A stretch of 47,662 nt of DNA from Streptomyces roseochromogenus subsp. oscitans DS 12.976 (GTDB lineage: Bacteria; Actinomycetota; Actinomycetes; Streptomycetales; Streptomycetaceae), in the NCBI RefSeq assembly GCF_000497445.1, contig NZ_CM002285.1:4522033-4569694 (forward strand). Reading direction: 5' to 3'. Below are positions 18,754 through 27,088 of the stretch, one piece after another. The position numbers and the translations under genes are program-made. How positions within the stretch are numbered: the first letter of the stretch is position 1; each line of letters opens with the position of its first letter. A model generated the notes under the pieces. It worked only from the letters and a program-made list of their open reading frames with translations, did no database searches and had not been told where the DNA came from.

Positions 18754-18946
18754 GGATCGTCGACTATGTTCCGCCCTGCACGGACGGCTGGCGGGGCTTG
18801 TCTCCACTCCCGGTCCGGTGTCGCACGGCCTCACACCGACACCCTGCCGATGACCTCCTGACGTGGGGTGTTGCGTTGTGGCTTCGCCACTCGCAGGACG
18901 TCAACGGCTCGCCGAAACGATCCTTCTGGCTCCGCGTGCTGGACGA

Positions 18947-18965
18947 TTGATTTCGGCAACCGGGG
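18947..18965. promoter_or_regulatory. Operator-like palindrome, copy 3 (one degenerate half)
   Basis: TTGATT-TCGGC-AACCGGGG: right half site and centre agree with copy 2 and the left half is degenerate. It is followed by ATCTGGTCTTATGGT, again with a possible -10 hexamer at the same distance as in copy 2. It lies about 300 bases before the winged-helix gene. Confidence 0.45.
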
Positions 18966-19262
18966 ATCTGGTCTTATGGTTTTGGCATTGCCGCGCAGGA
19001 CGCGTTCTCCGTCAGCTGTCTGATTTCCAGGCGGGAATGCTGGACTTGTGCGGCATCGGTGTGGCTGTCTTGGCTATGCGCCCCGGACACCGACTCCGGG
19101 GCATGGGCCCCGACCTGCCAACGCTGGGCCCAAGAGACCCATCTGCGCACGGCCCCGTCCCTCCCCGAGCCCTCCGGGCAGGGCACCCCGTGTACCCCTT
19201 CCCCGCGCACCGCCCGACGAGGGCTCAACGCACCTCCCCTCTGACCTAGGAGCCCCCGCCCC

Positions 19263-20108
19263 ATGAGCCACGACGCCCGCGAATGGGTGTGGAACCACAG
19301 CCGCAGCAAAGGCACCGCCCGCATGGTGCTCGCCCTGATCGCCGACCGGTGCCCAGACCGGCGGTGCGTCGCGTACGCGTCCGTGGCCACCCTCGTGAAG
19401 CGCGCGAACGCCTCCCGCACAGCCGTGCGCGACGCGCTGGCCAAGCTGATCTCCAGCGGAGAGCTGGTACAGATCGCCGGCCGCAGGGGGCCACGGGGAG
19501 AGACGTACTACCACCTCCCGGCCGCTGCTCGGTTCCTCACCGAACAGGCCACCGAGGGGAGCCAGGAACCGACCCTCCCGGGGGGCCGGAATCCAGCCCA
19601 AGGGGGGCCGGAATCCGACCCTGTCGACACCTTCGACGGGGGACCGGAATCCGACCCCCCAGCACAGAATCTGACCCCTGGGGGGTACGGATTCAGACCC
19701 TCAGGGGGCACGGATTCCGACCCCCAGAACAGAAGTGAACCGAAGGTGAACGGTAGTAACAGCAGCAGCTCTACCCCGCTCATCCCTGCCACCGACTGGA
19801 GGATCGACGATGACGCCCGAGCCTGGCTGCAGCACCACGGCCACCTCGACCGACTCGGCGAGCACGCCCTGCGCGCCGCCGACGAGAAGTGGCGCACCTA
19901 CCGGGCCACGTGGGCTCCCCGTACTGCCGCCGCCTGGGGTGCCGACTGGCGCGCGTGGATCGCCCGCGAGCGCACCCCCACCGCCGGACGCCCGAACCTC
20001 TACGCCCTACCCGGCGGCACCCCCGCCCCGCCCCCTGGCATGACCCGCGCCGACGCGCACATGGCCGCCCTGCTCGCCGCCCTCGACGAACCGACCGGAA
20101 CGGAGTAA
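19263..20108 (+). CDS. Winged-helix replication-type protein
   Basis: 281 residues. Residues 1-80 read as a winged helix (REWVWNHSRSKGTARMVLALIADRC, then YASVATLVKRANASRTAVRDALAKLISSGEL), the DNA-binding fold used by many Streptomyces phage and plasmid helper proteins. The middle (about 95-160) is a Gly/Pro/Asp-rich linker with repeated GGPESDP-like units. The C-terminal part (about 175-245) contains DWRIDDDARAWLQHHGHLDRLGEHALRAADEKWRTYRATW, a helical module seen in actinomycete element proteins. A role in replication initiation or in control of the next genes is inferred. ATG 19263. It is followed by the zinc-finger gene after six bases, so the two are surely co-transcribed. Confidence 0.75.
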   Translation: MSHDAREWVWNHSRSKGTARMVLALIADRCPDRRCVAYASVATLVKRANASRTAVRDALAKLISSGELVQIAGRRGPRGETYYHLPAAARFLTEQATEGSQEPTLPGGRNPAQGGPESDPVDTFDGGPESDPPAQNLTPGGYGFRPSGGTDSDPQNRSEPKVNGSNSSSSTPLIPATDWRIDDDARAWLQHHGHLDRLGEHALRAADEKWRTYRATWAPRTAAAWGADWRAWIARERTPTAGRPNLYALPGGTPAPPPGMTRADAHMAALLAALDEPTGTE

Positions 20109-20114
20109 CCACCC

Positions 20115-20804
20115 CTGGAGCGCAACGAAGCCGCCGCCGTCCTCGCCTACATCGGCCGCCTCGACCCCCGCACCATCCGCACCGACACGGGCGAAGCCCG
20201 TGACCAGATCGCCCAGTGGCACGAGCTGCTCGGCGACGTGCCCTTCGCCACCGACCACGGCTGGGACGTCCGTGAGGTGATACGGGCCCACGTCCTCGAC
20301 TGCCCGTATCCGATCCTGCCCGTGGACGTCGCCCGCAAGTGGCGCATCTACCGTCGCGATCGGCTGCAGAGGCACACCGACCCCACACCGTCCGCGAACC
20401 CGGACAACCCTGACGCCTGGCGAGCCGAACTGCTCGCCACCCGGCACGCAGTCGCTGCCGGTGCGGCCGCACCCTCGACGCACCGGCAGCTCACCAACGG
20501 CGGTCCGCACCCCGACATCGAGGCCCGCTTGCGGACCATCGGATCGTGCATCCCGCCAGCCGCACGCGCCGAGCTCGCCCGCTACCGGCCGGCCCGAGCC
20601 GCACGCGAGGCCGCAGTCGCCGCAGGACATACCGACGCCCTCAGCGTCCCGTGTCAGTGGTGCTACGCGGGTGAGGGTGAACCCTGCCGCAGCCGACGCG
20701 TAGGCCCCGACGGACGTGCCCGAGGCAAAGCACCCCGCGCTACCCCGCACCCGACCCGCGTGGACCTCGCCGCTGCGAAGCCTGCCCGGCGTGCGGCCGC
20801 CTGA
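20115..20804 (+). CDS. Zinc-finger protein of actinomycete plasmids, CTG start
   Basis: 229 residues if read from CTG 20115. An in-frame stop lies three codons before this point and the next start (GTG 20238) would drop a conserved-looking N-terminus (VLAYIGRLDPRTIRTDTGEARDQIAQWHELL), while GGAG at 20102-20105 is well spaced for the CTG. The centre has STHRQLTNGGPHPDIEARL and SCIPPAA. The C-terminus carries a Cys4/Cys3His-type finger, C180-x2-C183, C191 and His212, in the CxWCxAxEGEPCRSR...GPDGRAR pattern common to Streptomyces phage and plasmid proteins. Function unknown, probably nucleic-acid binding. Co-transcribed with the winged-helix gene. Confidence 0.75.
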   Translation: MERNEAAAVLAYIGRLDPRTIRTDTGEARDQIAQWHELLGDVPFATDHGWDVREVIRAHVLDCPYPILPVDVARKWRIYRRDRLQRHTDPTPSANPDNPDAWRAELLATRHAVAAGAAAPSTHRQLTNGGPHPDIEARLRTIGSCIPPAARAELARYRPARAAREAAVAAGHTDALSVPCQWCYAGEGEPCRSRRVGPDGRARGKAPRATPHPTRVDLAAAKPARRAAA

Positions 20805-21042
20805 TCCGCATCTCCCTGCCGCTCTTCTTCCTTCACACCCGCTCCGCCCTTCGGCACCGTGCGCGCCTTGGCCAGCCCGGTGATGGCGGACCCGGCTCTG
20901 GGTGTCTCCCGGGCCACCGCCCCTCCAATACCCCCTCCCATCCACCTGGAGAACTCCCATACTCACCACCCCACGCCTGCCCACCCACCTTTTCGCACGG
21001 CCGTACCGGAGTCGTGCACGTCGCCCCGAGGGGGAGCCGCTG

Positions 21043-21930
21043 ATGCCCAAGTACGCTCCCGAGAGGTTTGTGCTCATCACGGCGGTTGCCGTCGTGGCCG
21101 CCCTCACCGCCGGCGGTTTCTGGCTGTCGTACGCGCATCTCGCCGAGGTCGCAGGAGCACATGGGCTGGGTGGCTCGCCCGCTCGCCGCTGGGTCTGGCC
21201 CGCGACCCTGTACGCATGCGTTGTCGCAGGCGAGTTGCTGATGCTCCGGGCGGGCCTGCGCCGGGTCACCGACGGCTGGGCCATCGCGCTGACCGCCATC
21301 GGGTCGGTCGGATCCATCGCGCTCAGCGTGGTCGGGGTCAGCGGTGCGGGCCACGCCAGCAGCGTGCCCCTGCTCGACCAGATCGTCGCCGCGGTGCCCC
21401 CGACCGCCGCGCTGCTGGCCTTCGGCGTCTTCATGCGTCAGATCCACCAGCTCGGTGACCGGACCGCCGACCGCCGAGAACCCATCTTGGATCGGCCGTC
21501 GGAGCCACCGGCCGCTTCTTGCACCTGTCCCGGCGATCTGCCGGCCGCCGCTTCGCAGACAGCACGGGCGTCGGATTCCGGTGCCCGTCCGCGTGCCGTC
21601 AACCAGGCCCCTACGGCACGCGAACGCGAACCGGAGGACAGCCACACCCATAGCGGGGACCCGCACCGCTCATCCGAGCCTGCGCCAGAACCTAAGCAGG
21701 TGTCGACTCCTCGACGCGCCGAGCAACCTCCAAACGCTTCGATCGACGAACTGCTGGCCATCGCCCGCCTCGTGGTAGCGCGGATAGGCGATGTCGAGGA
21801 CACCGAGATCGCACGGGAGATCCGGGAGGTTCGCGGCCTGAAGGTCGCTGACGATCAATTGCAGAAGGTCATCGAGCTGGTGGAGGACGAGCAAGACGCG
21901 CTGTGGGACGCCGTCGACGAGATCGGCTGA
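21043..21930 (+). CDS. DUF2637-like membrane protein
   Basis: 295 residues. Four hydrophobic segments fill the first half (FVLITAVAVVAALTAGGFWLSYAHL; VWPATLYACVVAGELLML; WAIALTAIGSVGSIALSVVGVSGAG; IVAAVPPTAALLAFGVFM), the layout of DUF2637 proteins found in Streptomyces plasmids and integrative elements, where they lie near spread (spd) and mobilization genes. The middle is polar, Pro/Arg/Ser-rich; the last 60 residues are acidic helix (SIDELLAIARLVVARIGDVEDTEIAREIREVRG). GGGGGAG lies 6 bases before ATG 21043, which favours this start over an upstream frame of 47 codons. A role in intramycelial plasmid spread is inferred from context only. Confidence 0.75.
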   Translation: MPKYAPERFVLITAVAVVAALTAGGFWLSYAHLAEVAGAHGLGGSPARRWVWPATLYACVVAGELLMLRAGLRRVTDGWAIALTAIGSVGSIALSVVGVSGAGHASSVPLLDQIVAAVPPTAALLAFGVFMRQIHQLGDRTADRREPILDRPSEPPAASCTCPGDLPAAASQTARASDSGARPRAVNQAPTAREREPEDSHTHSGDPHRSSEPAPEPKQVSTPRRAEQPPNASIDELLAIARLVVARIGDVEDTEIAREIREVRGLKVADDQLQKVIELVEDEQDALWDAVDEIG

Positions 21931-22146
21931 GGCTGGCCGCCGGAGGTACGAAAACCACCTCGGCACTTCCGTCGGACCCACGTCTCCCCTACTGCGCCCG
22001 TGCGCGTGCCCTGGCGCATCTACACGGCGCCGAATAGCGCTGGCAGCGTACGCCCGCCACCGAGAGGCCCCTTTTAGAAGGGGGTCGCGTGAACGCTCCT
22101 TACTCCTGCACCACACGCCCCATCGCACCCCCTGGAGAGACCTGAC

Positions 22147-23514
22147 TTGCCCTCCCCTGCCCCGATAGCCTCGGTTGCCGAACACAGCAGTGCTTCGCTT
22201 CTGCCGGGGTGGGCGGCCTCCCCCGCGATGACCGTGACGCTCCTTGTCCTGCTTGTGCTGTTCGCCCTGTTCGCCGGGTGGACGGTTCGTCAGCAGCGCC
22301 GCCGGCCGTCCGGCGCCAACCGCCGGCGCGGGGCCATCGCAGTGCCCGTCGCGGCCATGGCCGCGATCGGCTGCACCGCCTACAGCGCGGACACCAGCTG
22401 GCGGTTCGCCGCCGACTACCTCGACATGGGCGGCACCGCCGAGCGTGTCGCGATGTTCGGTGCCGCCGAGCTCGCGCTGTTCGCCACCGCGCTGATGGCG
22501 CGCCAGAACCTCAACGGCCCGAAGCAGGCACCGGGAACGCCCGGAACCCTCACCTGGGTCATCACCTCGGTCCAGGTTCTGCCCGCCTACGCCGAGTCCG
22601 GGCTGGTCGGCGGCACCGTACGCGCCTTCGTCGGCCCGGTCCTGGCCGCGATCCTCTGGCACCTGGCCATGGGCATCGAACTGCGCCACCGCACCCCTGA
22701 TGCCGCCTCGCGCAGCCTGGCCGCCGTCCTCGTCCGCCAGGCACGCGAACGCCTGCTCGCCCGCCTCGGCATCGCCGACCAGGACGCCGACGCCGCCCGC
22801 CTCATCCGCGAGCGCGCACTGGCCGAAGCCGTCGCCCTGATCCTGCGCGCCGAGTCGGTGGCCGACAAGAAGCGCGGCAAGCGGCGGCGACGGCGCCTGA
22901 CGGAGCGACTGCACCAGGCTCTGGAGCGGGCCGATGTCGATGGCGATCCGCTCCAGGACGAGCTGCTGCTGCGCAAGCTCGCCACGCGCAGGCAGGCCCT
23001 CGGCCTCGCCTCCCTCACACTGCCGCCGCGCTGGCAGGCCCCGGCCTCGTACACCGCCCACGAATCCGGGCACAGTCGCCCGGGCTCCGCCCGCCGGGAG
23101 TCAGTGCCGCGGGCAGAGGACGCTGCCCGCCCGCACCCATCAGATCCGGGCGACGGCGAGGTGCCTCCGGCTGCCCGCCCGCGGCCTGCCCGTCCGGAGC
23201 CAGGACTGCTCGCGCGGGCAGAGACCGAAGACAGCCCGACGCTCACGGGCAACGCCTCGGGCAGCGTTCCGGGCAGGCGCGAGCGGAAACCGGCTGCCCG
23301 GAAGAAACGCGACGACGGCAAACCCCGCGCCTCCGACGAGGCCATCCTCGCGTACACCCGCCGCATGTACGAGGAAACCGGCAGTGTCGGACGCGACCGG
23401 GTGGAGGACGCCCTGCGCGCCGATGACTACACCGTCTCCAGCGACGACGTCGGATGCGTCGTCCGCGCATTCAAGGCCCAGCTCAGGGCCGAGGCCAGCG
23501 ATTCACACCGCTGA
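22147..23514 (+). CDS. Plasmid-type membrane protein, possible spread/transfer accessory
   Basis: 455 residues. The N-terminal third has about four to five membrane segments (AMTVTLLVLLVLFALFAGWTV; IAVPVAAMAAIGCTAYSAD; VAMFGAAELALFATALMAR; LTWVITSVQVLPAYAE; FVGPVLAAILWHLAMG). It is followed by a charged helical region (about 200-290, RRRRRLTERLHQALERADVDG), a Pro/Arg-rich linker and a short C-terminal helical domain (YTRRMYEETGSVGRDRVEDALRADDYTVSSDDVGCVVRAF). Such proteins sit before mobC and relaxase genes in many Streptomyces elements. TTG start at 22147, with GGAGAG 7 to 12 bases upstream. Function not known. Confidence 0.7.
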   Translation: MPSPAPIASVAEHSSASLLPGWAASPAMTVTLLVLLVLFALFAGWTVRQQRRRPSGANRRRGAIAVPVAAMAAIGCTAYSADTSWRFAADYLDMGGTAERVAMFGAAELALFATALMARQNLNGPKQAPGTPGTLTWVITSVQVLPAYAESGLVGGTVRAFVGPVLAAILWHLAMGIELRHRTPDAASRSLAAVLVRQARERLLARLGIADQDADAARLIRERALAEAVALILRAESVADKKRGKRRRRRLTERLHQALERADVDGDPLQDELLLRKLATRRQALGLASLTLPPRWQAPASYTAHESGHSRPGSARRESVPRAEDAARPHPSDPGDGEVPPAARPRPARPEPGLLARAETEDSPTLTGNASGSVPGRRERKPAARKKRDDGKPRASDEAILAYTRRMYEETGSVGRDRVEDALRADDYTVSSDDVGCVVRAFKAQLRAEASDSHR

Positions 23515-23560
23515 TCCCCGCAGCACCAGCACTCCCGACCACCCCGGCACGAAAGGCCCC

Positions 23561-24235
23561 ATGCACACCCCACACCATCAAGACCCCACCACCCACGAAA
23601 ACTCTCTGCTGACCACCCCTGCCCCAGGCGGAGCAAGCAATGGCGTCGGACCGTCCATGGGTCGGTCCGACGCGAACTCCTCCGCCCTGGGGGTGGCGGA
23701 GGAGGGACTCCGGCACGAGGGCGTGCCGGAGCTGGAGGGGGTGGGTGGCGCTGTTGACGCCGGGCAGCTGTCGTCTGCCGTTGTGCGTGCCGGCGATGAA
23801 GCCGCGCTCTACCGTGTCGCCCGCCGCCGCGCAGCCAGCGGCGACGGCCAGCGCAAGGAGCGTGTCGATGCCCGCTACAGCGGCGAGGAGAAAGCGAAGA
23901 TCCTGGCCAGGGCGAAGTCGTTGCACATCACCGGCGCGCACCTGGTCGGCGCGGTCGTCATGGCCTTCGTCAACGGCGAGGAACACCTGCCTGACCAGCG
24001 CACGGCCTACGACGACGTGATCGACGAGTTCGCCGCCCTGCGCACCCAGATCGCCCGGATCGGCAACAACGTCAACCAGATCGCCCGCCGCCTCAACTCC
24101 GACGGCGATCCGCACCCTGTGGACGCCGCGATACTCAACCGGTCTGAGCGCCTGCTCGCCACCGTCCGGGACTCGGTCAAGGCCGTGGACGAGGCCGCGT
24201 TCCGGGCCGCCGAGCAGAGGGCGGGCCGGGCGTGA
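23561..24235 (+). CDS. mobC: MobC-like relaxosome protein
   Basis: 224 residues from ATG 23561 (GAAAGG upstream). The conserved part is the second half: QRKERVDARYSGEEKAKILARAKSLHITGAHLVGAVVMAF, a ribbon-helix-helix-like DNA-binding start, then AALRTQIARIGNNVNQIARRLNSDGDPHPVD, the signature helix of the bacterial mobilization protein family (MobC). It should bind oriT and help the relaxase nick one strand. The first about 70 codons lie across three perfect DNA hairpins and read as unstructured Gly/Glu-rich sequence, so translation may instead begin later or this part may double as oriT. The stop overlaps the relaxase start by four bases (GTGA), showing translational coupling. Confidence 0.85.
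   Translation: MHTPHHQDPTTHENSLLTTPAPGGASNGVGPSMGRSDANSSALGVAEEGLRHEGVPELEGVGGAVDAGQLSSAVVRAGDEAALYRVARRRAASGDGQRKERVDARYSGEEKAKILARAKSLHITGAHLVGAVVMAFVNGEEHLPDQRTAYDDVIDEFAALRTQIARIGNNVNQIARRLNSDGDPHPVDAAILNRSERLLATVRDSVKAVDEAAFRAAEQRAGRA
23643..23731. other. oriT: Candidate oriT: three consecutive perfect hairpins
   Basis: Hairpin 1: GCGTCGGACCG (23643-23653) with complement 23663-23673. Hairpin 2: CTCCTCCGCC (23677-23686) with complement 23695-23704. Hairpin 3: CTCCGGCACG (23708-23717) with complement 23722-23731. Stems of 11, 10 and 10 bp with loops of 9, 8 and 4 bases fall within 89 bp, right at the start of mobC and just before the relaxase gene. Origins of transfer of mobilizable plasmids usually sit here and contain inverted repeats. 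No nick site can be assigned by eye. Confidence 0.55.
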
Positions 24236-25938
24236 TCGCGAACATCGTCAAGCCGGGCAGCAACACACGCGGTGTGCTGATCTACCTGTTCGATAAGGGC
24301 CGTGCCAACGAGCACACCGACCAGCACATCGTCGCCTCCTGGGACGGCTTCGCCCCGGACCCTGGCCCGAAGGGCAGCCCTGGCCACGAGCAGCGGATGG
24401 ACCAGCTCGTCCAGGCACTCGACCTGCGGGTGAAGCAGGCCGGTGACCAGGCTCCGGAGGGACACGTGTGGCACTGCTCGCTGCGCGCCGCGCCCGGGGA
24501 CCGCGCCCTGACCGACGACGAGTGGGCCACCATCGCCCGCCGCATCCTGGCCGCCACCGGCATCGCCCCCGTCGGCGATCCGGACGGCTGCCGCTGGATC
24601 GCCGTGCGCCACGCGGACGACCACATCCACATCGTCGCCACGAAAATGCGCGGGGACCTGCGCCCTCCGCGCAACTGGAACGACTACCACCGCGCCATGA
24701 CCGAACTCACCAGGATCGAGAACGACTTCGGCCTCCATCAGGTCGACCGTGATCGTGACGCCTGGCCCGCAGCCAAGCGCCCCACCCGGGCGGAGACGGA
24801 GAAGGCCGCCCGCAACGGACACCCCCGTGCCGTACGCGAACAGCTGCGCCTGACGGTGCGCACCGCGCTCTCCCACGCCCACAGCGTGGAGGAGTTCCTG
24901 GGCCTGCTCGCCGATGCGGGCCTGCAGGTCGAAACCCGCACCCTGCCCTCCGGCGACCTGAACGGCTACAAGGTCGCCCTGCCCGGCGACACCACCGACG
25001 GCAAACCCATCTGGTACTCCGGCACCGCTCTCGCCACCGACCTGTCCCTGCCCAAGATCCAAGAACGCCTGGCCGCCACCGAACCCACCGAACCGACTGC
25101 CCCGCAGCCGGCAGGCCGGCCCCGGCCGAACCCGTGGCACCAGGCCACCGCCGCCATCGAGCGCATCCCCCACCACCTCACCCAGGACGACCCCGCGCCG
25201 GCCTCAGCGCACCTGGTGGCGTTCGGGGAGATCCTCTACGCCCTGCCCGCCCTCGCCCCCGCCCACATCCGCGCCGAGCTGCGCAAGGCGGCCTTCGCGT
25301 TCGAGTACGCAGTCAACACCCGTGCCCACGTGGACCACCAGCACGCCCGCGCGCTGCGCGGCGCGTGCAAGACCCTGAGCACCCACCCCGCCGACGACGG
25401 CCTCATCGCGATGCTCGTGGACGCCGCGATCCTCACCGTCATCGCCGTGCGCCGCCACAGCGCTCTGCGCCACCACGACCAGCAGGTCGCCGCAGCCCAG
25501 CAGACCCTGCTCCACCTCCAGGCCGCCTACGGACAGGCCGCGCCGGCCCCTCTGGCACGACTCGCCGCGCGCAAGCCTCCCGCCGACACCGCACGCCGCT
25601 ACGCCGAGCACCTGCGCAAGGCTGTGCCCGCCCACGCCGAACAGATCCTCGACGAGCCCGCCTGGGACGCACTGACGGCCGCACTCGCCAACGCCCAACG
25701 CAAGGGCCACAATCCCGCCGACCTGCTCCAACAAGCAGCCGGGCAACGCCCGCTGGACGATGCCCACTCACCGGCACAAGTCCTCACCTGGCGCATCCAG
25801 CGCCTTGGTGAACGCCACGCACCCAGCCCCCACGCCCGTGCCGCGCAAGCCCACAGTGCCGTACAGCGCCCCGGTCCTACGGTCCATCCGGCAGCGACCG
25901 TCCCTGCTCCAAAGGCGTCGCCCGCACGGCGACGGTGA
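24232..25938 (+). CDS. Relaxase / mobilization nuclease
   Basis: 568 residues. N-terminal relaxase domain (about 1-170): MIANIVKPGSNTRGVLIYLFDKGR, a candidate catalytic Tyr at position 18, and the three-histidine metal motif RHADDHIHIVATK (His127, His131, His133). It should nick oriT, stay bound to the 5' end and pilot the strand during transfer. The rest is helical with Ala/Arg/His-rich sequence, including an HSVEEFLGLLADAGLQVETR segment typical of these proteins and a basic Pro-rich end (PAPKASPARRR). GTG start at 24232 overlapping the mobC stop. No coupling protein or type IV secretion gene follows in the window, so transfer would need a TraB-like protein encoded further right or by another element. 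Confidence 0.9.
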   Translation: MIANIVKPGSNTRGVLIYLFDKGRANEHTDQHIVASWDGFAPDPGPKGSPGHEQRMDQLVQALDLRVKQAGDQAPEGHVWHCSLRAAPGDRALTDDEWATIARRILAATGIAPVGDPDGCRWIAVRHADDHIHIVATKMRGDLRPPRNWNDYHRAMTELTRIENDFGLHQVDRDRDAWPAAKRPTRAETEKAARNGHPRAVREQLRLTVRTALSHAHSVEEFLGLLADAGLQVETRTLPSGDLNGYKVALPGDTTDGKPIWYSGTALATDLSLPKIQERLAATEPTEPTAPQPAGRPRPNPWHQATAAIERIPHHLTQDDPAPASAHLVAFGEILYALPALAPAHIRAELRKAAFAFEYAVNTRAHVDHQHARALRGACKTLSTHPADDGLIAMLVDAAILTVIAVRRHSALRHHDQQVAAAQQTLLHLQAAYGQAAPAPLARLAARKPPADTARRYAEHLRKAVPAHAEQILDEPAWDALTAALANAQRKGHNPADLLQQAAGQRPLDDAHSPAQVLTWRIQRLGERHAPSPHARAAQAHSAVQRPGPTVHPAATVPAPKASPARRR

Positions 25939-26641
25939 GCAGTCCCGCGTAGGCGCTGGGGGTGAGCAGTTCGACCGGCAGCCCTCGCACGGCGCTTCAA
26001 ACGGACCTCGCAGCGGCTCCTGACGCCCCACACCACTCGCCCCAGCACGAAGGCCCTTCGCCCTCCTAGCCCATGCATCCCCGGACCAAGGCACACCCCA
26101 TGCCCCGAGCACCACCCGCCGACACCGTGCCGAACCACTCGCCAGCACCAGCCGATCGCGCGACACTGCCACCTCCATCAGCGACGTCCTCGTCTGGCGC
26201 CTGCGCCGCAGCGCCCACCTGCCCACCTGCCCGCCGCCCCACAAAACCCCCACGGCACACCCACCCCAGACAAGCACCGCGCCCCGGCGCGCACCGCACA
26301 ACCCGCGAACCGGGCAGCGAACGCCACCGCCCGTCGGCACTGACTGGACGAGCGCAGGCGGAAGGTAGCCGACGATCCCCGGTTACCGAAACCGGGGATT
26401 CTCCGGAGCATTTGGTGTCCAGACACCCCACGCCACGCTCCCCGGTCCGTCGCACCACCGCAGTCGGACCCGCGTCACGCCCACCGCCGGCCCGCGTCCG
26501 ACAGACACCCCGACGCGAGGGCTCTCGCCCTCGCAGCCAACACCGTCCCGACCAAGGCACCCGCACGTCATGCCACGAGCACCACCAGCCAGCGCACTCC
26601 CCCTGCACCGCTCACCAGCACAAACCCATCAGGAATCACCC
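25939..26641. other. 700-bp region without a convincing gene
   Basis: Cytosine-rich plus strand with open frames in several phases but no recognisable protein. It contains the best copy of the element palindrome (26375-26399) and an imperfect direct repeat of about 45 bp (26081-26125 and 26547-26592) sharing GACCAAGGCAC and ATGCC-CGAGCACCACC. It probably holds the promoter of the 130-residue protein that follows. Confidence 0.4.
26375..26399. promoter_or_regulatory. Operator-like palindrome, copy 4 (longest arms)
   Basis: ATCCCCGGTT-ACCGA-AACCGGGGAT, perfect 10-bp arms around a 5-bp spacer. One strand continues as copy 2 does (GGGGATCGTCG), the other as copy 1 does (GATTCTCCGGA), so the site looks like a merger of both contexts and may control divergent promoters. 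It lies about 240 bases before the 130-residue protein gene. Confidence 0.55.
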
Positions 26642-27034
26642 GTGCCCCACTCCTCCGTTCGCCCCGAAGTCATCCTCCTCATCACCAAGGTGGACTTCAG
26701 CCGTCGCGACGACCTGACGCGCCCGTACCACCGTGACGGACGTCCGTTCACCCATGCCGAGCATGCCCTGCTGATCACCTGCACCCCGGAAGAGGTTGCC
26801 GCCGCGAAGACGCAGTCACGGCTGGAAGCCGAATGGCAGCGTGAACTCGGCGCGATGCAGGACGCCTTCTTCGACCTGCTCATGAAGTACTTCGCCAAGC
26901 TCCCCAAGGGATCCATGGTCAGCGATGCCGTCGCCATCATGACCGACGAGGACTACGCGGAGTTCGAACGCCTGGCCGAGATCGTCACGGCGGAAGACAC
27001 CCTCGAATACCGCGCCCTACACGAAGACAACTGA
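26642..27034 (+). CDS. Conserved hypothetical protein, 130 aa
   Basis: The GTG at 26642 follows AGGAATCACCC and gives a product starting VPHSSVRPEVILLITKVDFSRRDDLTRPYHRDGRPFTH. The rest is largely alpha-helical and acidic (SRLEAEWQRELGAMQDAFFDLLMKYFAKL). I know no function. The sequence looks like a real protein because of its balanced composition and strict Streptomyces codon bias, and similar small proteins occur after relaxase genes in Streptomyces elements. An upstream in-frame ATG at 26570 adds 24 residues of Pro/Ala/His-rich sequence that I do not trust. A strong terminator follows 13 bases after the stop. Confidence 0.65.
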   Translation: MPHSSVRPEVILLITKVDFSRRDDLTRPYHRDGRPFTHAEHALLITCTPEEVAAAKTQSRLEAEWQRELGAMQDAFFDLLMKYFAKLPKGSMVSDAVAIMTDEDYAEFERLAEIVTAEDTLEYRALHEDN

Positions 27035-27046
27035 CTGGTCCACACC

Positions 27047-27075
27047 AACGGCGGCCCACAAAGTGGGCCGCCGTT
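27047..27075 (+). terminator. Hairpin terminator after the 130-aa protein gene
   Basis: Perfect 13-bp stem AACGGCGGCCCAC (27047-27059) and complement (27063-27075) around an AAA loop, 13 bases after the stop codon and just before the IS insertion point. Confidence 0.88.
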
Positions 27076-27088
27076 GCGACAGGAATTA

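Larger units (their letters stand above)
18423..19262. other. 840-bp gene-free control region
   Basis: I see no convincing gene between the ParB-like protein and the winged-helix protein. The stretch holds a hairpin (18560-18587) and two copies of the element palindrome (18737, 18947), each followed after about 24 bases by a TATG(T/G)T hexamer that could be a -10 box. The pattern TTTCGG(T/C)AACCGGGGATC is shared by both. The layout suggests regulated promoters or a replication control region for the genes downstream. Confidence 0.45.

Noticed and set aside
26073..26717. Pro/Arg/Thr-rich open frame
   Set aside because: Composition fits a shadow of a cytosine-rich strand, and it overlaps the better supported 130-aa gene.
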